From NCBI GenBank assembly GCA_003166475.1, contig PMVV01000165.1, positions 1,209-42,647 of the forward strand: 41,439 nt of DNA, read 5' to 3'. Made by a program: the position numbers and the translations under genes. The stretch comes from Bryobacterales bacterium (GTDB lineage Bacteria > Acidobacteriota > Terriglobia > Bryobacterales > Bryobacteraceae). The notes beneath the pieces are model-generated. The model saw only the letters and a list, made by a program, of their open reading frames with translations, was not told where the DNA came from and made no database searches. Below, piece after piece: positions 1-9,770 of the stretch. Position 1 is the first letter of the stretch. Every line of letters starts with the position of its first letter.

Positions 1-90
1 CGCAGACGACAAACAACGATCGTCCGCGCCACGCCGGGCACCTGTACAGTTAGCGAGTTTAGCGGCTTAAATCCCTCAATCCTACCCCCC

Positions 91-120
91 TTGACAACGG
101 TCTTCAAGAATGAGTAACCT
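91..120 (+). promoter_or_regulatory. putative sigma70-like promoter (TTGACA-N18-TAACCT) upstream of the receptor gene
   Basis: ttgaca at 91-96, taacct at 115-120, CDS start at 166. Confidence 0.4.
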
Positions 121-165
121 AACGCGACGTGCGTCTTTACGGCGCACCATTCCGGAGGGGGAGAC

Positions 166-3100
166 ATGTTCAATCGAGTGCGACTCTGTGTGTCGCTATT
201 GTGCGTCGCAGCATGGGGAGTGGTTCACGGCCTGGCGCAGGTGCCGGTGGGATCCTTAAACGGCACGGCGCACGACCAGACGGGCGGTTTGATGCAGGGG
301 GCCACCGTAACGGTGACCAACAAGGATACGGGACGGGCGCGCCAGGTGGTGACGGCCGCCGACGGGTCTTTCCATGTGGCGCCCTTGCTCCCGGGAAGTT
401 ACAGCGTGAAATCCGAAGCGCCGGGATTCCGGACACTGCTCGATAACGCCACGGTGCAGGTGGGCAGGGTGACCACAATCGAGCTGGCCATGCAGGTGGG
501 CGCAGCCACCGAAGTGGTCAGCGTGCAAGGCGAAGCCGCTCAGATCGACTATGACAGTCACACTATAGGGGGCGTGATCACGCGCCAGGAAATCGAGAAC
601 CTGCCGCTCAACGGCCGCAGTTTCCTGAACCTGGCCATGCTGGAGCCGGGCGTGACCGTCTCGGCCAATAGTGTCGGCCAGTACAACCGGCTGTTCGATG
701 TGAATATCCTGGGCGCAGGTTCCGGCAACGGCTCGGTGCGCATCACCGTGGATGGCGCCACCATCTCCGACTCGGTGACCGGCGGCACGCAACAGAATTT
801 GTCGCAGGAAGTGGTGCAGGAGTTTCAGCTTTCCTCGACGAACATGGACCTTTCCAACGCCATTGGCGCCGGGGGCGCGATCAATATCGCGACGCGCGGC
901 GGCACCAACGATTTTCATGGCAGCCTATTCTTCTTCGACCGGGACCACGACTTCTCGGCGTATCCGTATCTGCAGCGCGATCCCAATGAGCCGGCCAGTC
1001 CGTTTTTTGCGCGGCGCCAGTCGGGTTTCGAAGTGGGCGGACCGATCAAGAAGGACAAGCTGTTTTTCTTTTCCGCCCTGGAGCATACCAACCAGGTGGG
1101 GGTCTACAGCTCCGTTCCGAGCGACCCGCTATTTCAACAGTTCTCTTCGTATGCCGCCAGTCCTTTCCACGAAAACGAGATCAACGAGCGGCTGGACTGG
1201 CTCATCAGCGCCAAGCACAGCGCCACTCTGCGCTATTCGCACGACGGCAACAACGGCTATGCCCCGCCCGGCGGCGGCGACCTGCCGTCGGACTGGGTGG
1301 TAAACAAGAACTGGGCGGATTCCGGGGTCTTCGCGCTCACCAGTACGTTGAGTCCCAGCATGACCAACGAATTCCGCTACTCCTACACCTACTGGTCGAA
1401 CTCCAACGAGCCACCCACGGCGGCCCAATGCCCTGCGCCCTGCCTGGGATTGGGAATGCCCAACTTCAGCCTCGTCGGCGTGTCTAACTTCACCATCGGG
1501 AATGCCACCAATGCCCCGCAAACCCGCGTCCTGCGGCGGCACATCTTCGCGGATAACATCAGCAAGACGAAAGGCACTCACTCCATGAAGTTTGGCGCTT
1601 ACTGGGAGTATCAGATAGGCGTCGGGACATACGCTTATGCGGCTCCCGCGGCGGCCGAGCTGTATTCACCGGAGATCGTGCAGTATTTCAATTCCCAGGT
1701 GCCGGCGCCGTTTCAAATCTCGATTCCTTCCTCGTTCAACACCATCAACGACATCCTGCAGCTTCCAGTGGCCGGATTTGAGATGGGCGTCGGCGACATC
1801 AACCAGCCGCCTTCGTATGACCATAGCGCCGCCGATCATGACAATACCATGCACTTCTACTGGCAGGATGCCTGGCGCGTGAAGCCCAAGTTCAGCCTGA
1901 ATTATGGGCTGGCGTGGACTTACGAAAGCAACGCGCTCAACTACGATCTGACCAAGCCCCAGTACCTGGCGCCCATCTTCGGCGCGGGCAATCTGGGGCA
2001 CGAACTGCACCAACCGCACAATTTCAGTCCCATGCTGGGCTTTGCCTGGACCGTGGGCAAGGACAACAAGACCGTGATACGCGGCGGCGCCGGCATTTAC
2101 TACGACACTATGAACCTGGAGATCCGACTGGAGGAGCGGGGCATGATCGGTCCGGCCGGCACTGGGAGGACCCTGCTGGGAGATAGCGTCTTCTTCCCGA
2201 CCATCTCGGCGCTATACGGCTTCAGTCAGTTGCCGGGGCCGCTGCAGCCGACAGCGCTCTCCAGCCAACCCACCACCTTCACCGGGGCCGATCTGAACCA
2301 ACTCGTCCCGGCGTTTTATGCCGGAGCCCAAGCCGAGCTTGGCCCTCCCGGCAACACCAGCCTGGCGGTTCGCAACATCAACATATTCAAGACTGGAACC
2401 GAACTGCTCGCCCAGAATTTCCGGCCGCCTTATTCCGAGCACGCCAGCATCGGAATCCAGCGCGAGGTGCGCACCGACTTGGTGGTCACCGCCGACTTCG
2501 TGTTCCGGCAATACCTGCACCAGATGATTCGCGACACGGACCTCAACCACTTCTACAGCGCGGCCGGACCTGTGATCCCGGCTTGCACCAGCGCGGCCCA
2601 AGCGTTGGACCCGGCCGCCGAATGCTCGACCGGCGTCATCCAGGCCATCGAAAGCGGCGCCCGTTCGCACTATAAGGGACTCCTGCTCAAAGCCAACAAG
2701 CGTTTCTCGCACCGCACCAGCGCGCAGTTGTCGTACGCATATTCCGACCAGGTCGGCTACAACGGCCTGGTGGACGACAACAACTGGCTGGCTTCCTGGG
2801 GGCCGCAAGCGGGCCACCAGATCCTGACCGGCTCCATGACCGTCGAACTGCCGTGGGGCATCACGGTTGCGGGCATCACCTCGTTCCAAAGCGTGGGGCC
2901 GATCGAGCCTTGCATATCGGGCGTGGATTTGAACGGCAACGGCGCGTACGCAGCGGGCGAAACCTGCGGGTCGCCGCTTCCGGGCATAGGCTACAACCAG
3001 CTCGGCATCAACGATGGAAAGGCCGCGCTGATTCAGGCAGTCAATGAGTTCAACCAGACCTACGCCGGGAAGACCACTACCACGGGCGTGATTCCGACTA

Positions 3101-3369
3101 TTGCGCTGCCATCGAACTTTTCGTTGCCGCGCAGCTTTAACTCGCAGGACATTCGCGTGACCAAAGTGTTCAAGCTGGGTACCGAGCGCGCCAAATTGTC
3201 CCTCATTGGCGAGTGTTTCAACGTTTTCAATATCGCCAACCTGGGCGGGTACAGCTACAATCTGGGTTCGTCCGGAGCCGGATTAGGAGTGCCGACCAGC
3301 GCCAGTTCGAACGTTTTCGGCTCGGGCGGACCGCGCGCGTTCCAGTTCGCCGGCCGGTTCTCGTTCTAA
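166..3369 (+). CDS. TonB-dependent receptor/Oar-like outer membrane protein with N-terminal carboxypeptidase-regulatory-like domain
   Basis: 1067-aa ORF; signal peptide MFNRVRLCVSLLCVAAWGVVHGLAQ; N-terminal CarboxypepD_reg-like repeat (GSLNGTAHDQTGGLMQGATVTVTNKDTG); plug-like 'EIENLPLNGRSFLNLAMLEPGV'; ends in aromatic OMP signature GRFSF. Confidence 0.9.
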   Translation: MFNRVRLCVSLLCVAAWGVVHGLAQVPVGSLNGTAHDQTGGLMQGATVTVTNKDTGRARQVVTAADGSFHVAPLLPGSYSVKSEAPGFRTLLDNATVQVGRVTTIELAMQVGAATEVVSVQGEAAQIDYDSHTIGGVITRQEIENLPLNGRSFLNLAMLEPGVTVSANSVGQYNRLFDVNILGAGSGNGSVRITVDGATISDSVTGGTQQNLSQEVVQEFQLSSTNMDLSNAIGAGGAINIATRGGTNDFHGSLFFFDRDHDFSAYPYLQRDPNEPASPFFARRQSGFEVGGPIKKDKLFFFSALEHTNQVGVYSSVPSDPLFQQFSSYAASPFHENEINERLDWLISAKHSATLRYSHDGNNGYAPPGGGDLPSDWVVNKNWADSGVFALTSTLSPSMTNEFRYSYTYWSNSNEPPTAAQCPAPCLGLGMPNFSLVGVSNFTIGNATNAPQTRVLRRHIFADNISKTKGTHSMKFGAYWEYQIGVGTYAYAAPAAAELYSPEIVQYFNSQVPAPFQISIPSSFNTINDILQLPVAGFEMGVGDINQPPSYDHSAADHDNTMHFYWQDAWRVKPKFSLNYGLAWTYESNALNYDLTKPQYLAPIFGAGNLGHELHQPHNFSPMLGFAWTVGKDNKTVIRGGAGIYYDTMNLEIRLEERGMIGPAGTGRTLLGDSVFFPTISALYGFSQLPGPLQPTALSSQPTTFTGADLNQLVPAFYAGAQAELGPPGNTSLAVRNINIFKTGTELLAQNFRPPYSEHASIGIQREVRTDLVVTADFVFRQYLHQMIRDTDLNHFYSAAGPVIPACTSAAQALDPAAECSTGVIQAIESGARSHYKGLLLKANKRFSHRTSAQLSYAYSDQVGYNGLVDDNNWLASWGPQAGHQILTGSMTVELPWGITVAGITSFQSVGPIEPCISGVDLNGNGAYAAGETCGSPLPGIGYNQLGINDGKAALIQAVNEFNQTYAGKTTTTGVIPTIALPSNFSLPRSFNSQDIRVTKVFKLGTERAKLSLIGECFNVFNIANLGGYSYNLGSSGAGLGVPTSASSNVFGSGGPRAFQFAGRFSF

Positions 3370-3406
3370 GTTTGGAGGGCCGGTTCTCGTTCTAAGTTTG
3401 GAGGGC
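3355..3406. repeat. exact 26-bp tandem duplication (cggttctcgttctaagtttggagggc x2) spanning the receptor stop codon
   Basis: 3355-3380 and 3381-3406 are identical. Confidence 0.95.
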
Positions 3407-3493
3407 GGGCAATCCTGCCCGCAGCCCGCTTTCAGCCGGCTTCTGGCCGACGTGGATCTTTCTGCAAGACTGGCCGCAGGAGTGGACTCCTGC
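3405..3493. repeat. REP-like palindromic hairpin element(s) between convergent genes
   Basis: gcgggca-N4-tgcccgc (3405-3422) and gcaggagt-gg-actcctgc (3476-3493). Confidence 0.7.
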
Positions 3494-3499
3494 CCTACG

Positions 3500-6100
3500 T
3501 CACTCAGAGCGGATCGCCGTAATTGGGTCGATCCGCACCGCACGCAGCGCCGGCAGAAGACTGCCCAGCACGGTCATCAGCAAACAAAGTCCGATGGCGC
3601 TCGCGAAAGTGACTGCGTCGCCCGGCTTCACACCCGCCAGTAGCCCTTCCATCGCCCGGCCCGCGGCGTAGGCCAGCGCGATGCCCGGCAGCACGCCGGC
3701 GCCCGCCAGCAAAGCGCCCTGCCGCACGATCATCCCCACGATCCCGCCCGGCCGCGCGCCCAGCGCGATGCGCACACCGATCTCCTGCGTCCGCCGCGAC
3801 ACGGCAAACGACAGCAATCCGTGAATGCCCACGCCCGCCAGCAGAAACGCGATCGCCGCGAAGGCCCCCAGCACGCGCACCTGCGCCGCACGCGACGCGG
3901 TCTGCTCCTCCACGATATCCGCCATCGTGCGCACATCCGAGACCGGCTGCTCGGCATCCGCGCTGCGAATAATCCGGCGCACGGCCGGCAGCAGTGTCCC
4001 CGGCCCGGAGGCGGAATGAATCACCAGGTCCTTCGGCGCATAACCTATTACCCACCCATCCTGCACCTGGCGGTACGGAAGGTAGGCCTGCGGTTCGCTG
4101 TTCCGCTCCAGCCCACGGACGCGAATATCGCCAACCACGCCCACTATCATCCGGTCGTGAAACGCCATCATGAAATGGCGGCCAAGCGGATCCTGGTCCG
4201 GCCAATAGCGGCGCACAAAGGATTCGCTGACCACGGCCGCGAACGGCGCATCCAGGGTATCCGATTCGGCGACGTCGCGCCCGCGGTGGAAAGGAATCCC
4301 CATGGTGGCGAAGAACCCCGGCGTGACGAACCGCAGGCTGGCTTGATGCCCCCCGGATCGCTGCACTTCAACTGCTTTGCCATCCACGGTGATTGGCCAG
4401 ATCCCGCCGCGCATTACCATTGGCAGAAAGCTGATATACGCAGCGCTTGAAACTCCCGGCAGAGCCCGCACCGCGGAGAGCACATGCGTGTAGAACCCAG
4501 CCCGGCGCACCGTTTCGTAGTACTTCGGCATCGGCAGCGCCGTCCGCAGAGTCAGCACGCCTTCCGTGCGAAAGCCGGGATCGGTGGCTTCGATCCGCCA
4601 TAGCGCGCGCACCAGCAAACCCGCGGAGACCAGCAAAACCACCGAAGCCGCGACCTCCGCGACCACCAGGGTGGAGCGCAAGCGTTCCTTGCGCCCCCCG
4701 CCTGCGCGCGCTCCTTCCCGCAGCGCGGTGAAATCGGATTGACGGCAGGCTCGCACGGCCGGGAGCACGCCGAACGCGATCCCTGTCAGGCCGGAGATCA
4801 CACCAGCGAAGATCAGCACGCGCAAATCGATGGATGGCGACTGTGCGATGGGCAGCGAAGCGGGCACCAGCCTGGCGAGCAACGGCACGGCGGCGGCCGC
4901 CACCAGCACGCCCAGCGCGCCTCCCGCCAGCGCCAGCACCAGGCTCTCGGTCACCAACTGGCGCACCAGGCGTTCGCGTCCCGCGCCCATGGCGGCGCGC
5001 ACGGCCAACTCTCTCTGGCGGGCCAGCCCGCGCGCCAGCAGCAGATTCGCCAGATTGGCGCAGGCGATCAGCAGCACACAAATCGCCGCGCCGCTCAGCG
5101 CCAGCAGCAGCAGGCGCGATTGCTGGGACATCTCGTCGCGCAGCAGGTTGACCGAAGCCGAGGTCTCGCGATTTTCTTTCGGAAACTGCCGCTCCAGTTG
5201 AGCCGCCACTACCCCCATTTCCGCGCGGGCCTGCGCCAGCGAAACGCCCGGCTTCAAGCGCGCCACGACATTGAGGTAGTTATTGTTGCGGTCCCGGAAA
5301 TCGTCGCTATGCTCCTGGAATCGCATGGGCGTCCATAGCTCGGCGCTGCGGCTCGGAAAATGGAAATCGCGCGGCATGACGCCGATGATTTCAAACGCCT
5401 CGTTGTCCAGATTCACGCGCCGCCCGATCACACCGGGGTCGCCGCCGAATACCGCCTGCCACAACTGGTAGCTCAGCAGCAGCGTTCCGGGGGCGCCTTC
5501 GCGGTCCTGGGCGGCGGTGAACAGACGCCCCATCGCAGGCTGGACGCCCAGCAGAGGAAACAGATCGGCGGTGATGGCCGCCCCTTCGAGCCGCTCCGGG
5601 TCGCCCTGTCCCACCAGGTTCACCGAAGTATCCCAGAAAGCGCCCATGCCCTCGAAGGACTTGCTCATGTGTTTCCAGTCGACGTAATTGGCGGGCGACA
5701 GCTCCATCTGCGAGTAGCCGGACTCCTTCTCCCAGAGCTTTACCAGGCGGTCCGGCGCGAAAAACGGCAGCGGCCGGATGAGCACGAAATCGGTTACCGA
5801 GAATGCCGCCGTGTTTGCGCCGACACCCAGCGCCAGCACCAGAATCGCGGTGAGCGCGAATCCGGGCGAGCGGGCCAGGGTGCGCGCCGTGTAACGGAGA
5901 TCCTGCCGGAGAATGTCCCAGTGCACAGCCGCGGCATTGAAAAGAACCTCGAAGACGGTTGCGATCCACAGAACGGCCACCGCCGGCGGGCCCGCGGCGT
6001 CGCGCCTGCGTCGCGCCCAGATGGCGCGCATATCGTCGCCGTACTCCGCGCGGAAGGACGCCGGATAGAGCCTCAGAAGCAGATCGTAGAAGCGGATCAT
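3500..6100 (-). CDS. ABC transporter permease, ADOP/MacB-FtsX type
   Basis: 866 aa; ADOP-like N-terminus (LLLRLYPASFRAEYGDDMRAIW), MacB periplasmic core, two FtsX domains ending 'GSLLPALRAVRIDPITAIRSE'. Confidence 0.92.
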   Translation of the reverse strand: MIRFYDLLLRLYPASFRAEYGDDMRAIWARRRRDAAGPPAVAVLWIATVFEVLFNAAAVHWDILRQDLRYTARTLARSPGFALTAILVLALGVGANTAAFSVTDFVLIRPLPFFAPDRLVKLWEKESGYSQMELSPANYVDWKHMSKSFEGMGAFWDTSVNLVGQGDPERLEGAAITADLFPLLGVQPAMGRLFTAAQDREGAPGTLLLSYQLWQAVFGGDPGVIGRRVNLDNEAFEIIGVMPRDFHFPSRSAELWTPMRFQEHSDDFRDRNNNYLNVVARLKPGVSLAQARAEMGVVAAQLERQFPKENRETSASVNLLRDEMSQQSRLLLLALSGAAICVLLIACANLANLLLARGLARQRELAVRAAMGAGRERLVRQLVTESLVLALAGGALGVLVAAAAVPLLARLVPASLPIAQSPSIDLRVLIFAGVISGLTGIAFGVLPAVRACRQSDFTALREGARAGGGRKERLRSTLVVAEVAASVVLLVSAGLLVRALWRIEATDPGFRTEGVLTLRTALPMPKYYETVRRAGFYTHVLSAVRALPGVSSAAYISFLPMVMRGGIWPITVDGKAVEVQRSGGHQASLRFVTPGFFATMGIPFHRGRDVAESDTLDAPFAAVVSESFVRRYWPDQDPLGRHFMMAFHDRMIVGVVGDIRVRGLERNSEPQAYLPYRQVQDGWVIGYAPKDLVIHSASGPGTLLPAVRRIIRSADAEQPVSDVRTMADIVEEQTASRAAQVRVLGAFAAIAFLLAGVGIHGLLSFAVSRRTQEIGVRIALGARPGGIVGMIVRQGALLAGAGVLPGIALAYAAGRAMEGLLAGVKPGDAVTFASAIGLCLLMTVLGSLLPALRAVRIDPITAIRSE

Positions 6101-6456
6101 GCCGTCCCCGCCGCGAATCCGCGATCGCGCGCCATCTTGACCAGCAGCGTGAGCCGGCGAGCCTCGGCCCGCGCCACGGCGGCGCCGAACGGCGTAATCC
6201 GGTAATACCGGCGGCGCTCGTCATCCAGTTCCGGAGCGGGGCGATCCTGAGTTTCGACGACCAATCCTTGTTCGAGCATTCGCTGAATCGAGCGGTAAAG
6301 CGTCCCGGCGCTCAGCTTCAGTTCGCCCGCCGTGCGCGCGGCCACGTCCTGAATGATGGCGTAGCCGTGCCGGTCATCGACGGCCACGGCGAGCAGAATG
6401 TGGAAAGTTGCCGGAGGGAGGGGAAGCAGCGCCTCCGGCCCCGGAGTGTCTGTCAT
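6097..6456 (-). CDS. PadR-family transcriptional regulator
   Basis: 119 aa; 'FHILLAVAVDDRHGYAIIQDVAARTAGELKLSAGTLYRSIQRMLEQGLV'; overlaps the permease start by 4 nt. Confidence 0.92.
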   Translation of the reverse strand: MTDTPGPEALLPLPPATFHILLAVAVDDRHGYAIIQDVAARTAGELKLSAGTLYRSIQRMLEQGLVVETQDRPAPELDDERRRYYRITPFGAAVARAEARRLTLLVKMARDRGFAAGTA

Positions 6457-6462
6457 GGGTTG

Positions 6463-6490
6463 ATTATAGCCGGACTGGATATATTGTCAA
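6463..6490 (-). promoter_or_regulatory. consensus sigma70 promoter TTGACA-N16-TATAAT for padR-permease
   Basis: reverse complement reads ttgaca atatatccagtccggc tataat; overlapped by inverted repeat tatagcc(6465-6471)/ggctata(6492-6498). Confidence 0.75.
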
Positions 6491-6663
6491 TGGCTATAGT
6501 GCGCGTGGCGCCGCCTGCCTCGCCGGGACCCCACAAGCCTTTTGAGAGTATCTCCCGCGTAAACCCACTACCCGTTTTACAAATGGTCGATAAAGGCGGC
6601 TTGGCTTTCGGTTAAAATTACAGACGCGTAGTGTGGCAGATTCCAATTCCGGAGCGCGTCATC

Positions 6664-7386
6664 ATGCTGGAAGCTTGCGCCTTGAGCGACAAAGGCTGCG
6701 TCAGGACAAATAACGAGGATTATTCCCGGATCGATCCGGAGATGGGATTGTACGTGCTGGCGGACGGCATGGGCGGCGCCAAAGCGGGCGAGCGCGCCTC
6801 GCGACTGGCTGTCGATACCGTTTCCGAAAGCATACTGAATGCCCAGAACAGGGATTCGCAGGCGCTGCTGGTGGCTGTCGAGGAAGCCAACCGGCGCGTG
6901 CTGAATGCGGCTGCGAACGACCCCGAACTGGAGGGCATGGGCACCACGCTGGTGGCCGCGCTGGAGGTGGGCGATGAGCTGCTGATCGCCAGCGTGGGCG
7001 ACAGCCGCGCGTATTTATTGGACCACAGCGGCTTCCGCGCGATCACGGAAGACCAGAGTTGGGTTAACGAAGTGGGCCGGCCGCTGGGCCTTAACGAGGA
7101 GATTCTGCGCACGCATCCGATGCGGCATGTTTTGACTATGGCCATCGGGGCGGGCGTGGCGCTGGAGATTAATTATTATCACGACATCCGCCTGCAACCC
7201 GGCGATCTGTTGCTGATGTGCAGCGACGGGCTGCATGGCGTGGTGGAGGAACAGCGCATCGTGGCCATTCTGCGGGGCGGTGCGCCGAACCAGCCGCTGG
7301 AAGAGAAGTGCCGCGAGCTGATCGAAGCCGCGCGCGGCGCCGGCGGTCCGGACAATATTACCGCGGTGCTGCTGCGGGCCGCGTAG
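6664..7386 (+). CDS. PP2C-family serine/threonine protein phosphatase
   Basis: ORF 6631-7386; 'DKGCVRTNNEDYS', 'LYVLADGMGGAKAGERAS', 'GMGTTLVAAL', 'ASVGDSRAYLL', 'CSDGLHGVV', 'GGPDNITAVLL'; start at 6664 (MLEACALSDKG) preferred. Confidence 0.92.
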   Translation: MLEACALSDKGCVRTNNEDYSRIDPEMGLYVLADGMGGAKAGERASRLAVDTVSESILNAQNRDSQALLVAVEEANRRVLNAAANDPELEGMGTTLVAALEVGDELLIASVGDSRAYLLDHSGFRAITEDQSWVNEVGRPLGLNEEILRTHPMRHVLTMAIGAGVALEINYYHDIRLQPGDLLLMCSDGLHGVVEEQRIVAILRGGAPNQPLEEKCRELIEAARGAGGPDNITAVLLRAA

Positions 7387-7391
7387 GGTGG

Positions 7392-7409
7392 CACAGGCTT
7401 CAGCCTGTG
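7392..7409. repeat. REP-like palindrome cacaggct-tc-agcctgtg
   Basis: perfect 8-bp arms, 6 nt after the PP2C stop; same arms recur at 36793-36810 and 38689-38706. Confidence 0.85.
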
Positions 7410-7455
7410 ATTCGCCGCCCGATTCGGCCCCGCGCCCCGCCAGATCGGGTCTTAT

Positions 7456-8190
7456 ATGAATGCGTTTCTTGCAAGGGCGCTGGTTGCAACGTTTCCTTGT
7501 GTGGCGATGGCTCAGGTCGCCGTTCTGCAAATCAAGGTTCTAGAGGGCGAAGGCGCCGTGCATCCGGCCGGCGCGCGCATCGCACATCCCCTCACGGTGG
7601 AAGTGACGGACGAGACCGGACGGCCGGTGGCCGGGGCCGCGGTCAGCTTTCAGCTTCCGCCCGAAGGTCCCAGCGGTCTGTTCTCGAACGGATTGCGCAC
7701 CGACCTGATCCTCACCGATGCGGCCGGCCGCGCCTCCATTCACTCGGTGCAGTTGAACCGGACCGGCGGGCAGTTTCGCATCCGGATTACCGCGGTGAAG
7801 GAGCAGGCTCGCGCGGGCGCGGTTTCCACTCAGTTCATCGGCGAGAACCGCAGTGGGGCGCCGGCGAATACCGCCAAGGCGGGTCCAGCCGCGCCACCAC
7901 GGACTCCGGCTCAGGCTCCGCAGACGGTGCCGCAGACCATGCCGAAATCCGGCGAGATCACGCAGACGACGCCGGCGCAGGGGACGGCCAAATCCGGCGA
8001 GATCACGCCGACCACTACCAAGATGGGGTCCGGGAGCCATAAGAAATGGATCGTGCTGGCGGCCATCGTCGCAGCCGGCGCGGGCGCGGCGTTTGCGGGC
8101 GTAAGCCGCGCCAGTTCGGCGTCGAAGTCGACAGTTTCGAGTTCGGTGGTCAGCATCGGCACGCCCACCGTCACGATAGGCAACCCATGA
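7456..8190 (+). CDS. secreted/membrane-anchored Ig-like (Big-1-type) domain protein
   Basis: signal peptide; 'PLTVEVTDETGRPVAGAAVSFQLPPEGPSGLFSNGLRTDLILTDAAGRASI'; C-terminal hydrophobic helix after SHKKW. Confidence 0.65.
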   Translation: MNAFLARALVATFPCVAMAQVAVLQIKVLEGEGAVHPAGARIAHPLTVEVTDETGRPVAGAAVSFQLPPEGPSGLFSNGLRTDLILTDAAGRASIHSVQLNRTGGQFRIRITAVKEQARAGAVSTQFIGENRSGAPANTAKAGPAAPPRTPAQAPQTVPQTMPKSGEITQTTPAQGTAKSGEITPTTTKMGSGSHKKWIVLAAIVAAGAGAAFAGVSRASSASKSTVSSSVVSIGTPTVTIGNP

Positions 8191-9668
8191 GCCGGCCAGC
8201 CGCTTTCTTCGTGTTTTTGGCGGCGGCGGCATGCGCCTCCGCGCAGGTGACTCTGTCGACGGTCGAGGGCGGCGTGGTAACTCCGGCCGGCCAGGCGGTC
8301 CCATTCGGCTCGGTGTCGCTGGGGAGCGTGGCGGACGTCGAGTTTCAACTGACGAACACCGGATCGGAGCCGGTCCCCCTGTACAGTCTGGGCTTGGCCG
8401 ACACCACGTATTTCTCAATGGCGTGTCCGCTGTCGCCCGACCTATGCGGCGGCGCGCCCGTTCAGGAATTGCCTATCACGATCAACCCTTCGGGTACTCT
8501 GGATTTCACCGTGCAATTCGAGCCGCTCCAACTGGGATCTCCCAGCACCATTCTGACGATCTGTGCCTTGAGCAGCGCGAACTGCACCGACCCAGGCAAT
8601 ACGATTGAGGTCTTCCTGACAGGCACGGGCGTGCCCCCGCTGACGGTGCTTCTCAACAATCAACCGCTGGGGGCCGGGGAAACTATAACTTTCAATAGCG
8701 TCCAGACCGGCTCGAGCCAGACCATCAAGCTGATGTTGGCCAATCGGACGAACCCGCCCATACCGCTCACCGTTCCCGCGATCCCTCCACTGACCGCCGG
8801 CGCCTTCAGCCTGGCAGGCAGCGCACTCTCGGGGCCGACCGTTGCGCCGGGTTCGTCAGCCGAACTGGATGTCATATTCGCGCCCACCGCCATCGGTCCG
8901 CAACAGGCGACCTTAACGATCGGACTGCTCACGTATCCACTGCAAGGCACGGGAGCGGCGCCGCCTCCGCCTGTTTTCCCTGTTCCATCGATCCAACTCA
9001 CTCCAGCCACGCTCGCCAGCGCGCAACAAGGGAGTCTTTCGGTCAGCCTGGCGTCGGGGTCGGTGTCGAGCGGCAGTGGAACGGTGGCTCTCACCTTCCA
9101 GTCCGCAGTCAGCGGCGTCAGCGACGACCCGGCGATCGTCTTCGCCGATGGAACGCGCTCCGTCGCCTTCACCGTGGCGGAGGGGGCGTCGGCCGGGCAA
9201 TTCGCCGCGGGACCGTCCGTTTCGTTCGGGACGGGCACCACGGCGGGCACCCTGACTTTCACCGTGACTCTCGGCAGCCAAAGCGCGCGAGCCAATGTCG
9301 CCATTCCCGCGGCGGCCATCGGCATCGACGCAGCAGTGGCGCAGCGCAACGTCGGTTGCGATCCCAGCGCCGTTTACTGCACGACTACCAACATCCAGCT
9401 TCAAATCAACGGTTGGGATAACACGCGGAGCACATCCCAACTGGTCTTCAGCTTCTTCAATTCCTCCGGCAGCGCCATCGCGCCAGGCAATATCACGGTG
9501 GCGGCCGGTTCCGCATTCGAGCAGTACTTCGCAAGTTCCGCCATGGCCGGAGTCTTTGGATTGACCGCGTTCTTTCCGGTGACCGGCAGTTCCGACGACG
9601 TCGTCGCGGCGGTGGTGCAGCTAACCAACTCCGTGGGCACAGTCGAAAGCGCCACGATCACATTCTGA
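8187..9668 (+). CDS. secreted choice-of-anchor D domain protein
   Basis: ATG at 8187 overlaps upstream stop (ATGA); signal peptide MSRPAAFFVFLAAAACASAQ; ASH-type repeats 'FGSVSLGSVADVEFQLTNTGSEPVPLYSL', 'LDFTVQFEPLQLGS'. Confidence 0.75.
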   Translation: MSRPAAFFVFLAAAACASAQVTLSTVEGGVVTPAGQAVPFGSVSLGSVADVEFQLTNTGSEPVPLYSLGLADTTYFSMACPLSPDLCGGAPVQELPITINPSGTLDFTVQFEPLQLGSPSTILTICALSSANCTDPGNTIEVFLTGTGVPPLTVLLNNQPLGAGETITFNSVQTGSSQTIKLMLANRTNPPIPLTVPAIPPLTAGAFSLAGSALSGPTVAPGSSAELDVIFAPTAIGPQQATLTIGLLTYPLQGTGAAPPPPVFPVPSIQLTPATLASAQQGSLSVSLASGSVSSGSGTVALTFQSAVSGVSDDPAIVFADGTRSVAFTVAEGASAGQFAAGPSVSFGTGTTAGTLTFTVTLGSQSARANVAIPAAAIGIDAAVAQRNVGCDPSAVYCTTTNIQLQINGWDNTRSTSQLVFSFFNSSGSAIAPGNITVAAGSAFEQYFASSAMAGVFGLTAFFPVTGSSDDVVAAVVQLTNSVGTVESATITF

Positions 9669-9670
9669 AT

Positions 9671-9740
9671 GTGGGGCGGGACTCCAGTCCTGCGACCGGC
9701 GTCCACGCCGGCGTGCGCGGCTTTTTTTCTTGCTTTTTTC
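9671..9740. terminator. REP-like double hairpin followed by T tracts; putative terminator
   Basis: gcgggact-cc-agtcctgc (one mismatch), ccggcgt-cc-acgccgg (9696-9711), then ctttttttcttgcttttttc. Confidence 0.5.
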
Positions 9741-9765
9741 AAACAGACGTTTTAAAATACTGTTT
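9741..9765. promoter_or_regulatory. putative TetR operator aaacag-N13-ctgttt
   Basis: 6-bp inverted repeat centred on ttttaaaa, ending 5 nt before the TetR ATG. Confidence 0.6.
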
Positions 9766-9770
9766 TATTC

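Noticed and set aside
7945-8008. 19-bp direct repeat aaatccggcgagatcacgc (7945-7963 and 7990-8008) as a mobile element footprint
   Set aside because: 45-bp in-frame period within a low-complexity linker (KSGEITxTT x2); best explained as local protein repeat expansion.
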